Both the position numbers and the translations under genes were made by a program. A model generated the notes under the pieces. The model did no database searches, was not told the origin of the DNA, and saw nothing but the letters and a program-made list of their open reading frames with translations. A stretch of 60,220 nt of DNA from Flavobacteriaceae bacterium (GTDB lineage Bacteria; Bacteroidota; Bacteroidia; Flavobacteriales; Flavobacteriaceae), in the NCBI GenBank assembly GCA_002723075.1, contig PBNJ01000012.1:48489-108708 (forward strand), read 5' to 3'. Position 1 is the stretch's first letter, and every line of letters starts with the position of its first letter. Of this stretch, positions 18,809 through 26,351 are shown in pieces.

Positions 18809-19101
18809 ACAAAGTCTTTCATCAACGAAATAATCGTGTTGGCATCTTGATCTCCACTTTGTCGCCAGACCATTTCACCGCCTTTATATATCATTAAAGT
18901 TGGCAATCCGCGCACACGAAGTGCTTCAGAAAGTTTAGGGTTTTTTTCGACATCGATTTTGATGACTTTACCCTGGTCACCCATGGCAGCAGCTACGTCA
19001 CGCAACACCGCATGCATCTCCCCAGAAGACTCATCCAAATCGGAATAAAAATTGAGGAGGATCGGGATTTTCGCATCAATAATGTCACCAAATTTTGACA
19101 T
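18805..19101 (-). CDS. Thioredoxin-fold protein without the CXXC active site
   Basis: 98 residues, cytoplasmic, with no signal peptide. The thioredoxin fold is clear: a beta strand IPILLNFYSDLD, a helix HAVLRDVAAAM, the strand KVIKIDVEKNP, and the cis-proline loop RGLPTLMIYKGGEMVWR. The position that normally holds WCGPC reads DLDESS, with no cysteine anywhere in the protein, so it cannot do thiol-disulfide exchange. A binding or chaperone-like role is possible but not shown. It converges with the DUF2723 gene and is divergent from polA. Confidence 0.85.
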   Translation of the reverse strand: MSKFGDIIDAKIPILLNFYSDLDESSGEMHAVLRDVAAAMGDQGKVIKIDVEKNPKLSEALRVRGLPTLMIYKGGEMVWRQSGDQDANTIISLMKDFV

Positions 19102-19238
19102 AACGAGACTTTTTTTACACCATCAGGTCTTGCTAAAATAGTATTTTGTTCTAAAATGAACTGAATTGACATAAAATGCCAATATAGATGAGAATGCAAT
19201 CCAAGACATTTTCGTTAAATCGTTCGCATAATAATTCC

Positions 19239-19246
19239 TATTTTTG
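19239..19246 (+). promoter_or_regulatory. Predicted -7 element of polA
   Basis: TATTTTTG matches TAnnTTTG exactly and ends 10 nt before the ATG at 19257. It lies downstream of the alternative in-frame ATG at 19188, which supports the shorter start for polA. Confidence 0.5.
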
Positions 19247-19256
19247 GGTTCCAACC

Positions 19257-22055
19257 ATGGCAAAGAACAAAAAACTATTCCTACTTGACGCTTACGCCTT
19301 GATTTTTAGAGGATACTATGCGTTTATTAAAAATCCAAGAATCAATTCCAAAGGGATGGACACCAGTGCAATTATGGGGTTCACCAACTCTCTGTTTGAC
19401 CTGATCAACCGGGAAAAACCCGACTATCTGGCTGTTGCTTTTGACAAAGGAGGATCGGTCGATCGGACCGAAATGTACACCGAATACAAAGCGAATCGTC
19501 CCGAAACACCCGAAGCTATTCGAATTGCTGTTCCCTACATACATAACCTGCTCAAAGCCATGCATATCCCCGTAATCGAAAAAGAAGGATATGAGGCTGA
19601 TGATATAATCGGAACCCTTGCCAAACAAGCTGAAAAAAAGGGTTTTGATGTGTATATGATGACCCCGGATAAAGATTTTGCGCAGTTAGTCTCTTCTAAA
19701 ATTTTTATGTATCGACCATCTCGAATGGGGAATGGAATTGAAATTTGGGGTGTTCCAGAAGTACAAGAAAAATTTGAAATCGAAAAGCCAGAACAAGTCA
19801 TTGACTACTTGGGTATGATGGGTGACTCGGTTGACAACATACCTGGATTGCCAGGGGTGGGTGATAAAACCGCAAAAAAGTTTTTAGCTCAATACGGTTC
19901 GATGGAAAATCTGCTAGCCAATACGCATGAACTCAAAGGAAAACTCAGAGAAAAAATCGAGGAAAATAAAGCACTTGGCATACTCTCCAAAAAACTCGCT
20001 CGTATTTTGTTGGATGTGCCTGTATCCTTTGACGAAAGAAGTTTTGAACTCACCGATCCAAACCTTGAGGAAGTACAAGAGATTTTTCGGGAATTGGAAT
20101 TTCGACGTCTTGAAGATCGTTTTCGAAAGCTGTTTAGCAAAGAGGAACAAACGCAGAGCCCTACGTCTGAACCAAAAAAGAGTGCCCGACCAGCCTTTGA
20201 TTTGTTCAATCAACCAGGAGCAGGAGAGCTAAGCGTTGATGATACTTATAAATCTTTATCGACTAGCAAACATCTGTACCAAAGCATTCAAACCGCAACA
20301 GAACAAGAGATGTTACTTGAATGGCTATTGCAACAAAAATCGGTTTGCTTTGATACCGAAACCACTGGACTTGACGAACTTTCTGCTGAACTAGTCGGTA
20401 TTGCCTTTAGTTGGGAAAAAGGAACAGGCTATTACCTTCCTTTCCCTGAAGATCGCACGGCCTGTGAGACCAAACTTGCCTATTTTGCTCCTTTTTTTCA
20501 AAGTGCATCCATTGAAAAAATAGGGCATAACCTCAAATATGACATCAAAGTGTTACAGCAATATGGCATGGCGGTTCATGCCCCCATCTTTGATACTATG
20601 ATTGCGCACTATCTGATTAATCCCGACATGCGCCATAATATGGACATCTTGGCTGAAACTTATTTGGGTTACAAGCCACAACCCATAACCGAATTGATCG
20701 GAAAAAAAAGGTCTGGCCAAGGGTCGATGCGCAATGTACCGATCGATAAACAAACCGAATATGCTGTTGAAGATGCCGATATTACCCTTCAACTCAAAAA
20801 TCATTTTGTTTCGGAACTCGCGTCGGAGGAAGTTGTCGATTTGTTTACCAATATCGAATTGCCTTTGGTCAATGTTTTGGCAGCCATGGAAAGCGCAGGT
20901 ATCCGTATCGACGTAGACTATTTAGACAAACTGGCGGTTCAGTTCCGAGAAGAAACCGCAGTGCTTGAAGATCGAATTTATGAGCAAGCCGGAGAACGCT
21001 TTAACTTGGCTTCGCCCAAACAATTGGGTCCCATCTTGTTTGACAAACTCAAGCTTGTGGACAAACCCAAAAAAACCAAAACTGGGCAGTATTCTACCGC
21101 TGAAGATGTACTTTCTTATTTGGCAAAAGACCATGCGATTGTTGCTGATATTCTGGAGTGGAGGTCGGTCAAAAAACTGAGCAACACCTACATCGAGGCC
21201 CTTCCCCAACAGGTGAATCCCAAAACTAATCGTGTCCATACGATTTTCAATCAGGCGGTGGCAGCCACAGGACGACTGAGTAGCAACCACCCCAACTTGC
21301 AAAATATTCCAATTCGAACCGAGCGAGGTCAGTTGGTTCGCAAGGCCTTTGTCCCGCGCGATGAAGACCATGTCTTACTCGCAGCAGATTATTCACAAAT
21401 CGAATTGCGTGTAATTGCCTCTTTAAGTGGAGATACAGAAATGCAAGAGGCCTTTCAAAAGGGCGAAGATATTCATGCTAGTACCGCTGCCAAAGTGTTT
21501 GGCGTGGCATTGGCAGACGTGAGCCGAGAGCAACGAAGTCAAGCCAAAACCGTTAACTTTGGGATTGTATATGGCGTATCAGCTTTTGGGTTGAGCAACC
21601 AAACCAGCTTGAACCGATCCGAAGCCAAGGCCTTGATTGACGCCTATTATGAAACCTATCCGCAGTTAAAAAACTATATGCGTTTACAAGTTGATTTTGC
21701 ACGTGAAAATGGATATGTCGAAACCGTTTTGGGTCGTCGTCGTTACCTCAAGGATATCAATTCTCAAAACAGTATCGTGCGTGGGGCAGCCGAGCGAAAT
21801 GCTGTCAATGCGCCCATCCAAGGGAGTGCTGCTGATATCATCAAAATTGCCATGTTGCGGATCCATGAAAAACTAAGCGACTTTGAATCGAAAATGCTCT
21901 TACAAGTGCATGATGAATTGGTATTTGACGCCAAAAAATCTGAACTCGACGCGTTGATAAGCATGATCAAAACCGAAATGGAACAAGCCTATGCACTCCA
22001 AGTCCCTCTCGTAGTGGATGTAGGAAAAGGAATGAATTGGCTCGAAGCACATTGA
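19257..22055 (+). CDS. polA: DNA polymerase I
   Basis: 932 residues from ATG 19257 (MAKNKKLFLLDAYALIFRGY), close to the family length; a start at 19188 would precede the predicted promoter. Three domains are present. The N-terminal 5'-3' exonuclease has YEADDIIGTL and MTPDKDFAQLV. The proofreading 3'-5' exonuclease appears intact, with exo I FDTETTGLDEL and exo II GHNLKYDIKVL. The polymerase has motif A DYSQIELRVIASLSGD, motif B RSQAKTVNFGIVYG and motif C QVHDELVFDA. It acts in Okazaki fragment maturation and excision repair. Confidence 0.98.
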   Translation: MAKNKKLFLLDAYALIFRGYYAFIKNPRINSKGMDTSAIMGFTNSLFDLINREKPDYLAVAFDKGGSVDRTEMYTEYKANRPETPEAIRIAVPYIHNLLKAMHIPVIEKEGYEADDIIGTLAKQAEKKGFDVYMMTPDKDFAQLVSSKIFMYRPSRMGNGIEIWGVPEVQEKFEIEKPEQVIDYLGMMGDSVDNIPGLPGVGDKTAKKFLAQYGSMENLLANTHELKGKLREKIEENKALGILSKKLARILLDVPVSFDERSFELTDPNLEEVQEIFRELEFRRLEDRFRKLFSKEEQTQSPTSEPKKSARPAFDLFNQPGAGELSVDDTYKSLSTSKHLYQSIQTATEQEMLLEWLLQQKSVCFDTETTGLDELSAELVGIAFSWEKGTGYYLPFPEDRTACETKLAYFAPFFQSASIEKIGHNLKYDIKVLQQYGMAVHAPIFDTMIAHYLINPDMRHNMDILAETYLGYKPQPITELIGKKRSGQGSMRNVPIDKQTEYAVEDADITLQLKNHFVSELASEEVVDLFTNIELPLVNVLAAMESAGIRIDVDYLDKLAVQFREETAVLEDRIYEQAGERFNLASPKQLGPILFDKLKLVDKPKKTKTGQYSTAEDVLSYLAKDHAIVADILEWRSVKKLSNTYIEALPQQVNPKTNRVHTIFNQAVAATGRLSSNHPNLQNIPIRTERGQLVRKAFVPRDEDHVLLAADYSQIELRVIASLSGDTEMQEAFQKGEDIHASTAAKVFGVALADVSREQRSQAKTVNFGIVYGVSAFGLSNQTSLNRSEAKALIDAYYETYPQLKNYMRLQVDFARENGYVETVLGRRRYLKDINSQNSIVRGAAERNAVNAPIQGSAADIIKIAMLRIHEKLSDFESKMLLQVHDELVFDAKKSELDALISMIKTEMEQAYALQVPLVVDVGKGMNWLEAH

Positions 22056-22069
22056 TTTTCTTTTTTTGG

Positions 22070-22100
22070 TTTGCTTTTTACTCTATTAATTGTACATTTG
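22070..22100 (+). promoter_or_regulatory. Predicted promoter of rplM-rpsI
   Basis: TTTG (22070-22073), a 19-nt spacer and TACATTTG (22093-22100): the best -33/-7 match in the window. Transcription would begin near 22105, giving a leader of about 50 nt before the GTG of rplM. Confidence 0.75.
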
Positions 22101-22155
22101 CAGCCCGTTTTCAGTCAACTGAAACGGAACTATACAACGTATTAAAGAAAAAGTA

Positions 22156-22611
22156 GTGGATTCATTAAGTTACAAAACCGTCTCAATCAACAAGAAAAAT
22201 GCTGATAAACAGTGGGTTGTAGTTGATGCTGCGGATCAAGTTTTGGGACGTTTTTCGTCTAAGGTTGCTAAGCTTTTGAGAGGGAAGTACAAGCCGAGTT
22301 TTACACCTCATGCAGATTGCGGTGATAACGTCATCGTGCTAAATGCTGACCAAATCAAACTCACTGGTGACAAGTGGAACAACAAAACCTATCTCCGTCA
22401 CACAGGTTATCCCGGTGGTCAGCGTAGTTTAACAGCCAGTGAAATCCATGAAAAAAATCCAACGCGTTTGGTTGAAAAGTCCATAAAAGGCATGTTACCT
22501 AAAAATAAATTGGGAGCAGAATTGTTCCGTAACCTCTATGTTGTTTCTGGTGCAGAGCATCCTTATGATGGTCAAAAACCAACAGCTGTTAACATCAACG
22601 AATTAAATTAA
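22156..22611 (+). CDS. rplM: 50S ribosomal protein L13
   Basis: 151 residues starting at GTG 22156 (MDSLSYKTVSINKKNADKQW). Family motifs: WVVVDAADQVLGRFSSKVAK, GDKWNNKTYLRHTGYPGG and VEKSIKGMLPKNKLG. It is an early assembly protein of the large subunit. It is followed after one base by rpsI, the usual pairing. The GTG start is supported by the family N-terminus and by the absence of an upstream ATG in frame. Confidence 0.97.
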   Translation: MDSLSYKTVSINKKNADKQWVVVDAADQVLGRFSSKVAKLLRGKYKPSFTPHADCGDNVIVLNADQIKLTGDKWNNKTYLRHTGYPGGQRSLTASEIHEKNPTRLVEKSIKGMLPKNKLGAELFRNLYVVSGAEHPYDGQKPTAVNINELN

Positions 22612-22612
22612 T

Positions 22613-22999
22613 ATGGAAGTGATTCATACCATTGGTCGTCGTAAAACCGCAGTTGCGCGCGTGTTTTTGTCTGAAGGAAAAGGTGAAGTTACCATCAACA
22701 ATAAAGCATTAGACGCCTATTTTCCAACTGCAACACACCAATATAAAATCAATCAGCCGTTCACATTAACAGACACTTTGGGGAAATACAACCTCAATGT
22801 AACAGTAACAGGTGGTGGCCCGACAGGGCAGGTCGAAGCGATTCGTCTCGGCATTTCACGCGCCTTGTGTACCGTTGATGAAGAGCATCGCTCTGCATTA
22901 AAACCTGAAGGCTTACTCACAAGAGACCCTCGCATGGTTGAGCGTAAAAAGTTTGGGCAGAAAAAAGCCCGTAAAAAATTCCAATTCTCCAAACGATAA
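22613..22999 (+). CDS. rpsI: 30S ribosomal protein S9
   Basis: 128 residues with the S9 pattern: IGRRKTAVARVFLSEGKGEV near the N-terminus, VTGGGPTGQVEAIRLGISRAL in the middle and the basic C-terminal tail KKARKKFQFSKR that reaches into the P site of the 30S subunit. Its stop lies inside a short inverted repeat (CAAACG/CGTTTG, 22990-23006) with no T-run, so read-through into rpsB is plausible. Confidence 0.98.
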   Translation: MEVIHTIGRRKTAVARVFLSEGKGEVTINNKALDAYFPTATHQYKINQPFTLTDTLGKYNLNVTVTGGGPTGQVEAIRLGISRALCTVDEEHRSALKPEGLLTRDPRMVERKKFGQKKARKKFQFSKR

Positions 23000-23136
23000 C
23001 CGTTTGTTTGGATTGGCATAACAATAAGTTCATTAATTAGTGTATAATTTGTTGCCATTAGTTTAGCATCTAAATGAGGAAGGCCGAAATTCGCCACTTG
23101 TTCATTGCTATTCAGGGAACGTAAACGAAAACAACA
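23000..23136 (+). promoter_or_regulatory. rpsB leader region with possible RNA structure
   Basis: The 137-nt gap before rpsB holds TATAATTTG (around 23043-23051), an imperfect -7 element with one extra base. Downstream of it is a small predicted hairpin, GGCCGAAATTCGCC (23082-23095). Many bacteria use rpsB leaders for autoregulation by S2. I cannot match this one to a known leader family, so the assignment is tentative. Confidence 0.3.
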
Positions 23137-24126
23137 ATGTCAAAAATAGAAGTCAAAGACTTACTAGAAGCTGGTGTCCACTTTGGCCACCTCACAAGAA
23201 AATGGAACCCGAATATGGCCCCCTTCATTCACATGGAGCGCAACGGGATTCATATTATCAACCTTTACAAAACCGTCACTAAAATCGAGGAAGCTCAGCA
23301 AGCACTACATAAAATTGCTGCATCGGGCCGAAAAATCTTGTTTGTGGCGACAAAAAAACAAGCAAAGGATATCGTATCCAAAAAAGCGAGTGAAGTGAAT
23401 ATGCCTTATATCACCGAGCGCTGGCCTGGTGGGATGTTAACCAACTTTGTCACCATTAGAAAAGCAGTCAAAAAAATGGCAGCCATTGATCGAATGAAAA
23501 CAGATGGAACGTTTAATACTCTCTCCAAAAAAGAAAGACTTCAGGTCGAGCGTATGCGTGCCAAGCTCGAAAAGAACCTCGGTTCAATTTCGGACATGAC
23601 TCGTTTGCCAGGTGCTCTCTTTATTGTGGATATTCGTCGTGAACACATCGCTGTTCGCGAAGCACAAAAACTCAATATCCCGATTTTTGCAATGGTAGAT
23701 ACCAACGCCGATCCGCGTGATGTTGATTTTGCGATTCCTGCCAATGACGACGCCTCAAAATCGATTGATAAAATTTTAAGGCTTGTCACAGAGGCCGTAG
23801 CCGCTGGTACAAGCGAGCGCAAAAAAGAACGCGATGAAGCCAATGCGGCGAGTAGCGAAGGTGAAGTCGTTCCAGAAACGGCAGACGCAACTGAAGAATT
23901 TGTTGCTGAAGCAGTTCCCGAAGCTGTCGAGGAAACAGCACCCGTTGTAGAAGAAACCGAAACTGCAGAAGCTGAAGCAACACCAGCTGAAGAGATTGTA
24001 GAAACAGCTGCAGAAGACTTGAGTGGAAAGACGGTAGCCGACTTAAAGACACTGGCCAAAGAAGCTGGAATTTCTGGATACAGCAAAATGAAAAAAGCAG
24101 AATTAATTGCGGCTTTGTCCGCCTAA
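23137..24126 (+). CDS. rpsB: 30S ribosomal protein S2 with a C-terminal Rho-N/SAP-like domain
   Basis: 329 residues. Residues 1-230 are a complete S2 core (EAGVHFGHLTRKWNPNMAPF, RWPGGMLTNFVTIRKA, LPGALFIVDIRREHIAV). Residues about 235-294 form an acidic Ala/Glu/Val/Pro-rich linker. Residues 295-329 (LSGKTVADLKTLAKEAGI then SGYSKMKKAELIAAL) match the pattern of the Rho N-terminal helix-extended-loop-helix or SAP fold, a nucleic-acid-binding module. Standard S2 stops near residue 230-250. The extension is in frame with a normal stop, and tsf follows directly, so it is not a frameshift artefact. Confidence 0.96.
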   Translation: MSKIEVKDLLEAGVHFGHLTRKWNPNMAPFIHMERNGIHIINLYKTVTKIEEAQQALHKIAASGRKILFVATKKQAKDIVSKKASEVNMPYITERWPGGMLTNFVTIRKAVKKMAAIDRMKTDGTFNTLSKKERLQVERMRAKLEKNLGSISDMTRLPGALFIVDIRREHIAVREAQKLNIPIFAMVDTNADPRDVDFAIPANDDASKSIDKILRLVTEAVAAGTSERKKERDEANAASSEGEVVPETADATEEFVAEAVPEAVEETAPVVEETETAEAEATPAEEIVETAAEDLSGKTVADLKTLAKEAGISGYSKMKKAELIAALSA

Positions 24127-24138
24127 ATGATCGATAAT

Positions 24139-24963
24139 ATGTCAAAAATAAGTGCAGCTGATGTAAACAAACTCCGCAAAGCAACCGGAGCAGGAATGAT
24201 GGATTGTAAAAAAGCTCTGGTAGAAGCTGAGGGTGATTTTGATACTGCAGTTGAAGTTCTTCGCAAGAAGGGTCAAAAAGTAGCTGCAAATCGCGCAGAT
24301 CGCGATTCTTCGGAAGGTGCTGTAATCGCCAGAGTAAATGATGATGCTACTGTTGGTGTCATTGTATCGTTGAACTGCGAAACGGACTTTGTTGCCAAAA
24401 ACGAAAGCTATGTGACCCTTGCCAACCAATTGGCTGACGTGGCATTGGCTCATGATAGTATAGACAGTTTTTTAGCTGCTGATTTCAATGGGATGTCTGT
24501 TGCTGAAAAGCTCACTGAGCAAACAGGAGTCATTGGAGAAAAAATCGAAATCGGTGGGTTTGAACGTCTCGAAGGAGCGTTTGTCGGTTCTTACATCCAC
24601 GCTGGTAATAAAATTGCTACCCTAACCAGCTTGTCTGCTGGAGTGGATGGAGCTGCTGAAGCCGCTAAAAACGTGGCCATGCAAGCTGCTGCGATGAATC
24701 CCATCGCCCTAAACGAAGAAGGCGTCGATGCCGCAACGGTTGAAAAAGAGATTGAGATTGCCAAAGACCAGCTTCGTCAGGAAGGAAAGCCAGAAGCCAT
24801 GCTCGACAATATCGCCAAAGGAAAGCTCAAGCGGTTCTTCAAAGACAATACCTTGGTCAATCAGGCCTATATCAAGGATGGCAAGCAAAGCGTGAGTGAC
24901 TATGTCAAGTCTGTAGATGCTGAACTCTCCGTTACGGGCTTTAAACGAGTGGCTTTAGTGTAA
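24139..24963 (+). CDS. tsf: Elongation factor Ts
   Basis: 274 residues from ATG 24139 (MSKISAADVNKLRKATG). An in-frame ATG at 24127, directly after the rpsB stop, would add only four residues. The N-terminal UBA-like domain has TGAGMMDCKKALVEA. The core motif CETDFVAKNESY contacts EF-Tu, and FVGSYIHAGNKIATL is in the second subdomain. It recycles EF-Tu-GDP. Followed by a strong intrinsic terminator. Confidence 0.97.
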   Translation: MSKISAADVNKLRKATGAGMMDCKKALVEAEGDFDTAVEVLRKKGQKVAANRADRDSSEGAVIARVNDDATVGVIVSLNCETDFVAKNESYVTLANQLADVALAHDSIDSFLAADFNGMSVAEKLTEQTGVIGEKIEIGGFERLEGAFVGSYIHAGNKIATLTSLSAGVDGAAEAAKNVAMQAAAMNPIALNEEGVDAATVEKEIEIAKDQLRQEGKPEAMLDNIAKGKLKRFFKDNTLVNQAYIKDGKQSVSDYVKSVDAELSVTGFKRVALV

Positions 24964-24984
24964 GCCATTACACATAATACGAAT

Positions 24985-25015
24985 TAAAAAACCTCGAATA
25001 ATCGAGGTTTTTTTT
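24985..25015 (+). terminator. Intrinsic terminator after tsf
   Basis: AAAAAACCTCGA, a short loop (ATAA) and TCGAGGTTTTTTTT: an 8-bp core stem AACCTCGA/TCGAGGTT extended by A-T pairs and followed by a T-run. It separates the rpsB-tsf transcript from pyrH. Confidence 0.9.
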
Positions 25016-25042
25016 GGGGCTTATATCAAGAGGGTTTTTGGT

Positions 25043-25050
25043 TATATTTG
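25043..25050 (+). promoter_or_regulatory. Predicted -7 element of pyrH
   Basis: TATATTTG, an exact consensus match, ends 14 nt before ATG 25065. It lies between the tsf terminator and pyrH. A TTG at the foot of the terminator (25014-25016) is 26 nt upstream, longer than the usual spacer. Confidence 0.55.
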
Positions 25051-25064
25051 CACAAACACGATCC

Positions 25065-25769
25065 ATGCCATACAAACGGATTCTTTTAAAACTCAGTGGA
25101 GAGGCTCTCATGGGTGATCGCTCTCATGGGATTGACCCCCAGCGTTTGGCCAGCTATGCCAGCGAAATCAAAAACGTCGTAGAACAAGGGGTTGAAGTTG
25201 CCATTGTCATTGGAGGTGGGAATATCTTTCGAGGGATTGCTGGAGCGAGTAATGGAATGGATCGTGTGCAAGGCGACTATATGGGAATGTTGGCAACTAT
25301 CATTAATGGTCTTGCACTGCAGAGTGCTTTGGAAGATGCAGATGTACAAACCCGACTACAAACGGCCCTTAAAATCGAAGCGATTGCAGAACCCTATATC
25401 AAGCGACGTGCAGTTCGCCATTTGGAAAAAGGACGTGTGGTGATTTTTGGGGCAGGTACTGGAAATCCCTTTTTTACTACCGACTCCGCCGCCGTACTAC
25501 GCGCGATAGAAGTGGATGCCGATGTGATTTTGAAGGGTACCCGTGTGGACGGGATTTATGATACTGATCCTGAAAAAAACAAAGATGCGGTCAAATTTGA
25601 GTCTATCAGTTTTAAAGATGTTCTTCAAAAAGGGCTTAAAGTAATGGACAGCACTGCCTTTACCCTGAGTCAGGAAAACGATCTGCCAATCGTTGTTTTT
25701 GACATGAATACGCCTGGCAACCTTGAACAAGTCGTTGCTGGAAAACATATTGGAACTACGGTAAATTAA
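25065..25769 (+). CDS. pyrH: Uridylate kinase
   Basis: 234 residues from ATG 25065 ([18 protein letters not shown]); an upstream in-frame start at 25014 would fall in the terminator. Amino-acid kinase fold: KLSGEAL (phosphate loop), [26 protein letters not shown], and [13 protein letters not shown] at the nucleotide site. It phosphorylates UMP to UDP. It forms an operon with frr, 5 nt downstream. Confidence 0.97.
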   Translation: MPYKRILLKLSGEALMGDRSHGIDPQRLASYASEIKNVVEQGVEVAIVIGGGNIFRGIAGASNGMDRVQGDYMGMLATIINGLALQSALEDADVQTRLQTALKIEAIAEPYIKRRAVRHLEKGRVVIFGAGTGNPFFTTDSAAVLRAIEVDADVILKGTRVDGIYDTDPEKNKDAVKFESISFKDVLQKGLKVMDSTAFTLSQENDLPIVVFDMNTPGNLEQVVAGKHIGTTVN

Positions 25770-25774
25770 ACACG

Positions 25775-26326
25775 ATGGAAGAAATTAGTTTTATCATGGA
25801 TGTTGCCAAAGAGGCAATGGAAAAATCGCTTGACCATCTCGAAAAAGCATTTATCAATATACGTGCTGGAAAAGCAAATCCTGCGATGCTGTCGACTGTA
25901 AAAATGGAGTACTATGGTACACAAACACCCTTGAGTCAGGTGGCAAATATCAATACCCCTGATGCGCAAACGCTTTCTGTACAGCCTTGGGATAAAACGA
26001 TGATTCCCGAAATCGAAAAGGCGATTCTTGTTGCGAATCTCGGTTTTAATCCATCCAACAATGGGGAGTCGGTGATTATCAATATTCCTCCACTGACTGA
26101 AGAGCGAAGAAGAGAGTTGGTTAAACTTGCTAAATCTGAAGCAGAAAACGCCAAGGTAGGTGTTCGAAATGCACGAAAAGACGCTAATAACGAACTCAAA
26201 AAAGGAGAACTATCCGAAGATCAACTGGGAAATGCAGAAGTTGATGTCCAAACCCTAACCGATGATTACATCAAAAAAATTGACTATAAATACACTTCGA
26301 AAGAAGACGAAATCATGACGGTCTGA
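25775..26326 (+). CDS. frr: Ribosome recycling factor
   Basis: 183 residues. The three-helix-bundle domain is recognisable from FINIRAGKANPAML, YGTQTPLSQVANI, IPPLTEERRRELVKLAKSEAE and VRNARKDANNELKK. With EF-G it splits post-termination ribosomes. The usual pyrH-frr pair. The next gene (an RND exporter) starts 25 nt later and may be co-transcribed. Confidence 0.97.
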   Translation: MEEISFIMDVAKEAMEKSLDHLEKAFINIRAGKANPAMLSTVKMEYYGTQTPLSQVANINTPDAQTLSVQPWDKTMIPEIEKAILVANLGFNPSNNGESVIINIPPLTEERRRELVKLAKSEAENAKVGVRNARKDANNELKKGELSEDQLGNAEVDVQTLTDDYIKKIDYKYTSKEDEIMTV

Positions 26327-26351
26327 TCAAAAATAGTCGTCTTAAATTGCT

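Noticed and set aside
23541-24289. Long minus-strand open frames opposite rpsB and tsf (181 and 167 codons).
   Set aside because: Low-complexity Ser/Ala or Leu-rich translations produced by the Ala/Glu-rich S2 tail read backwards.
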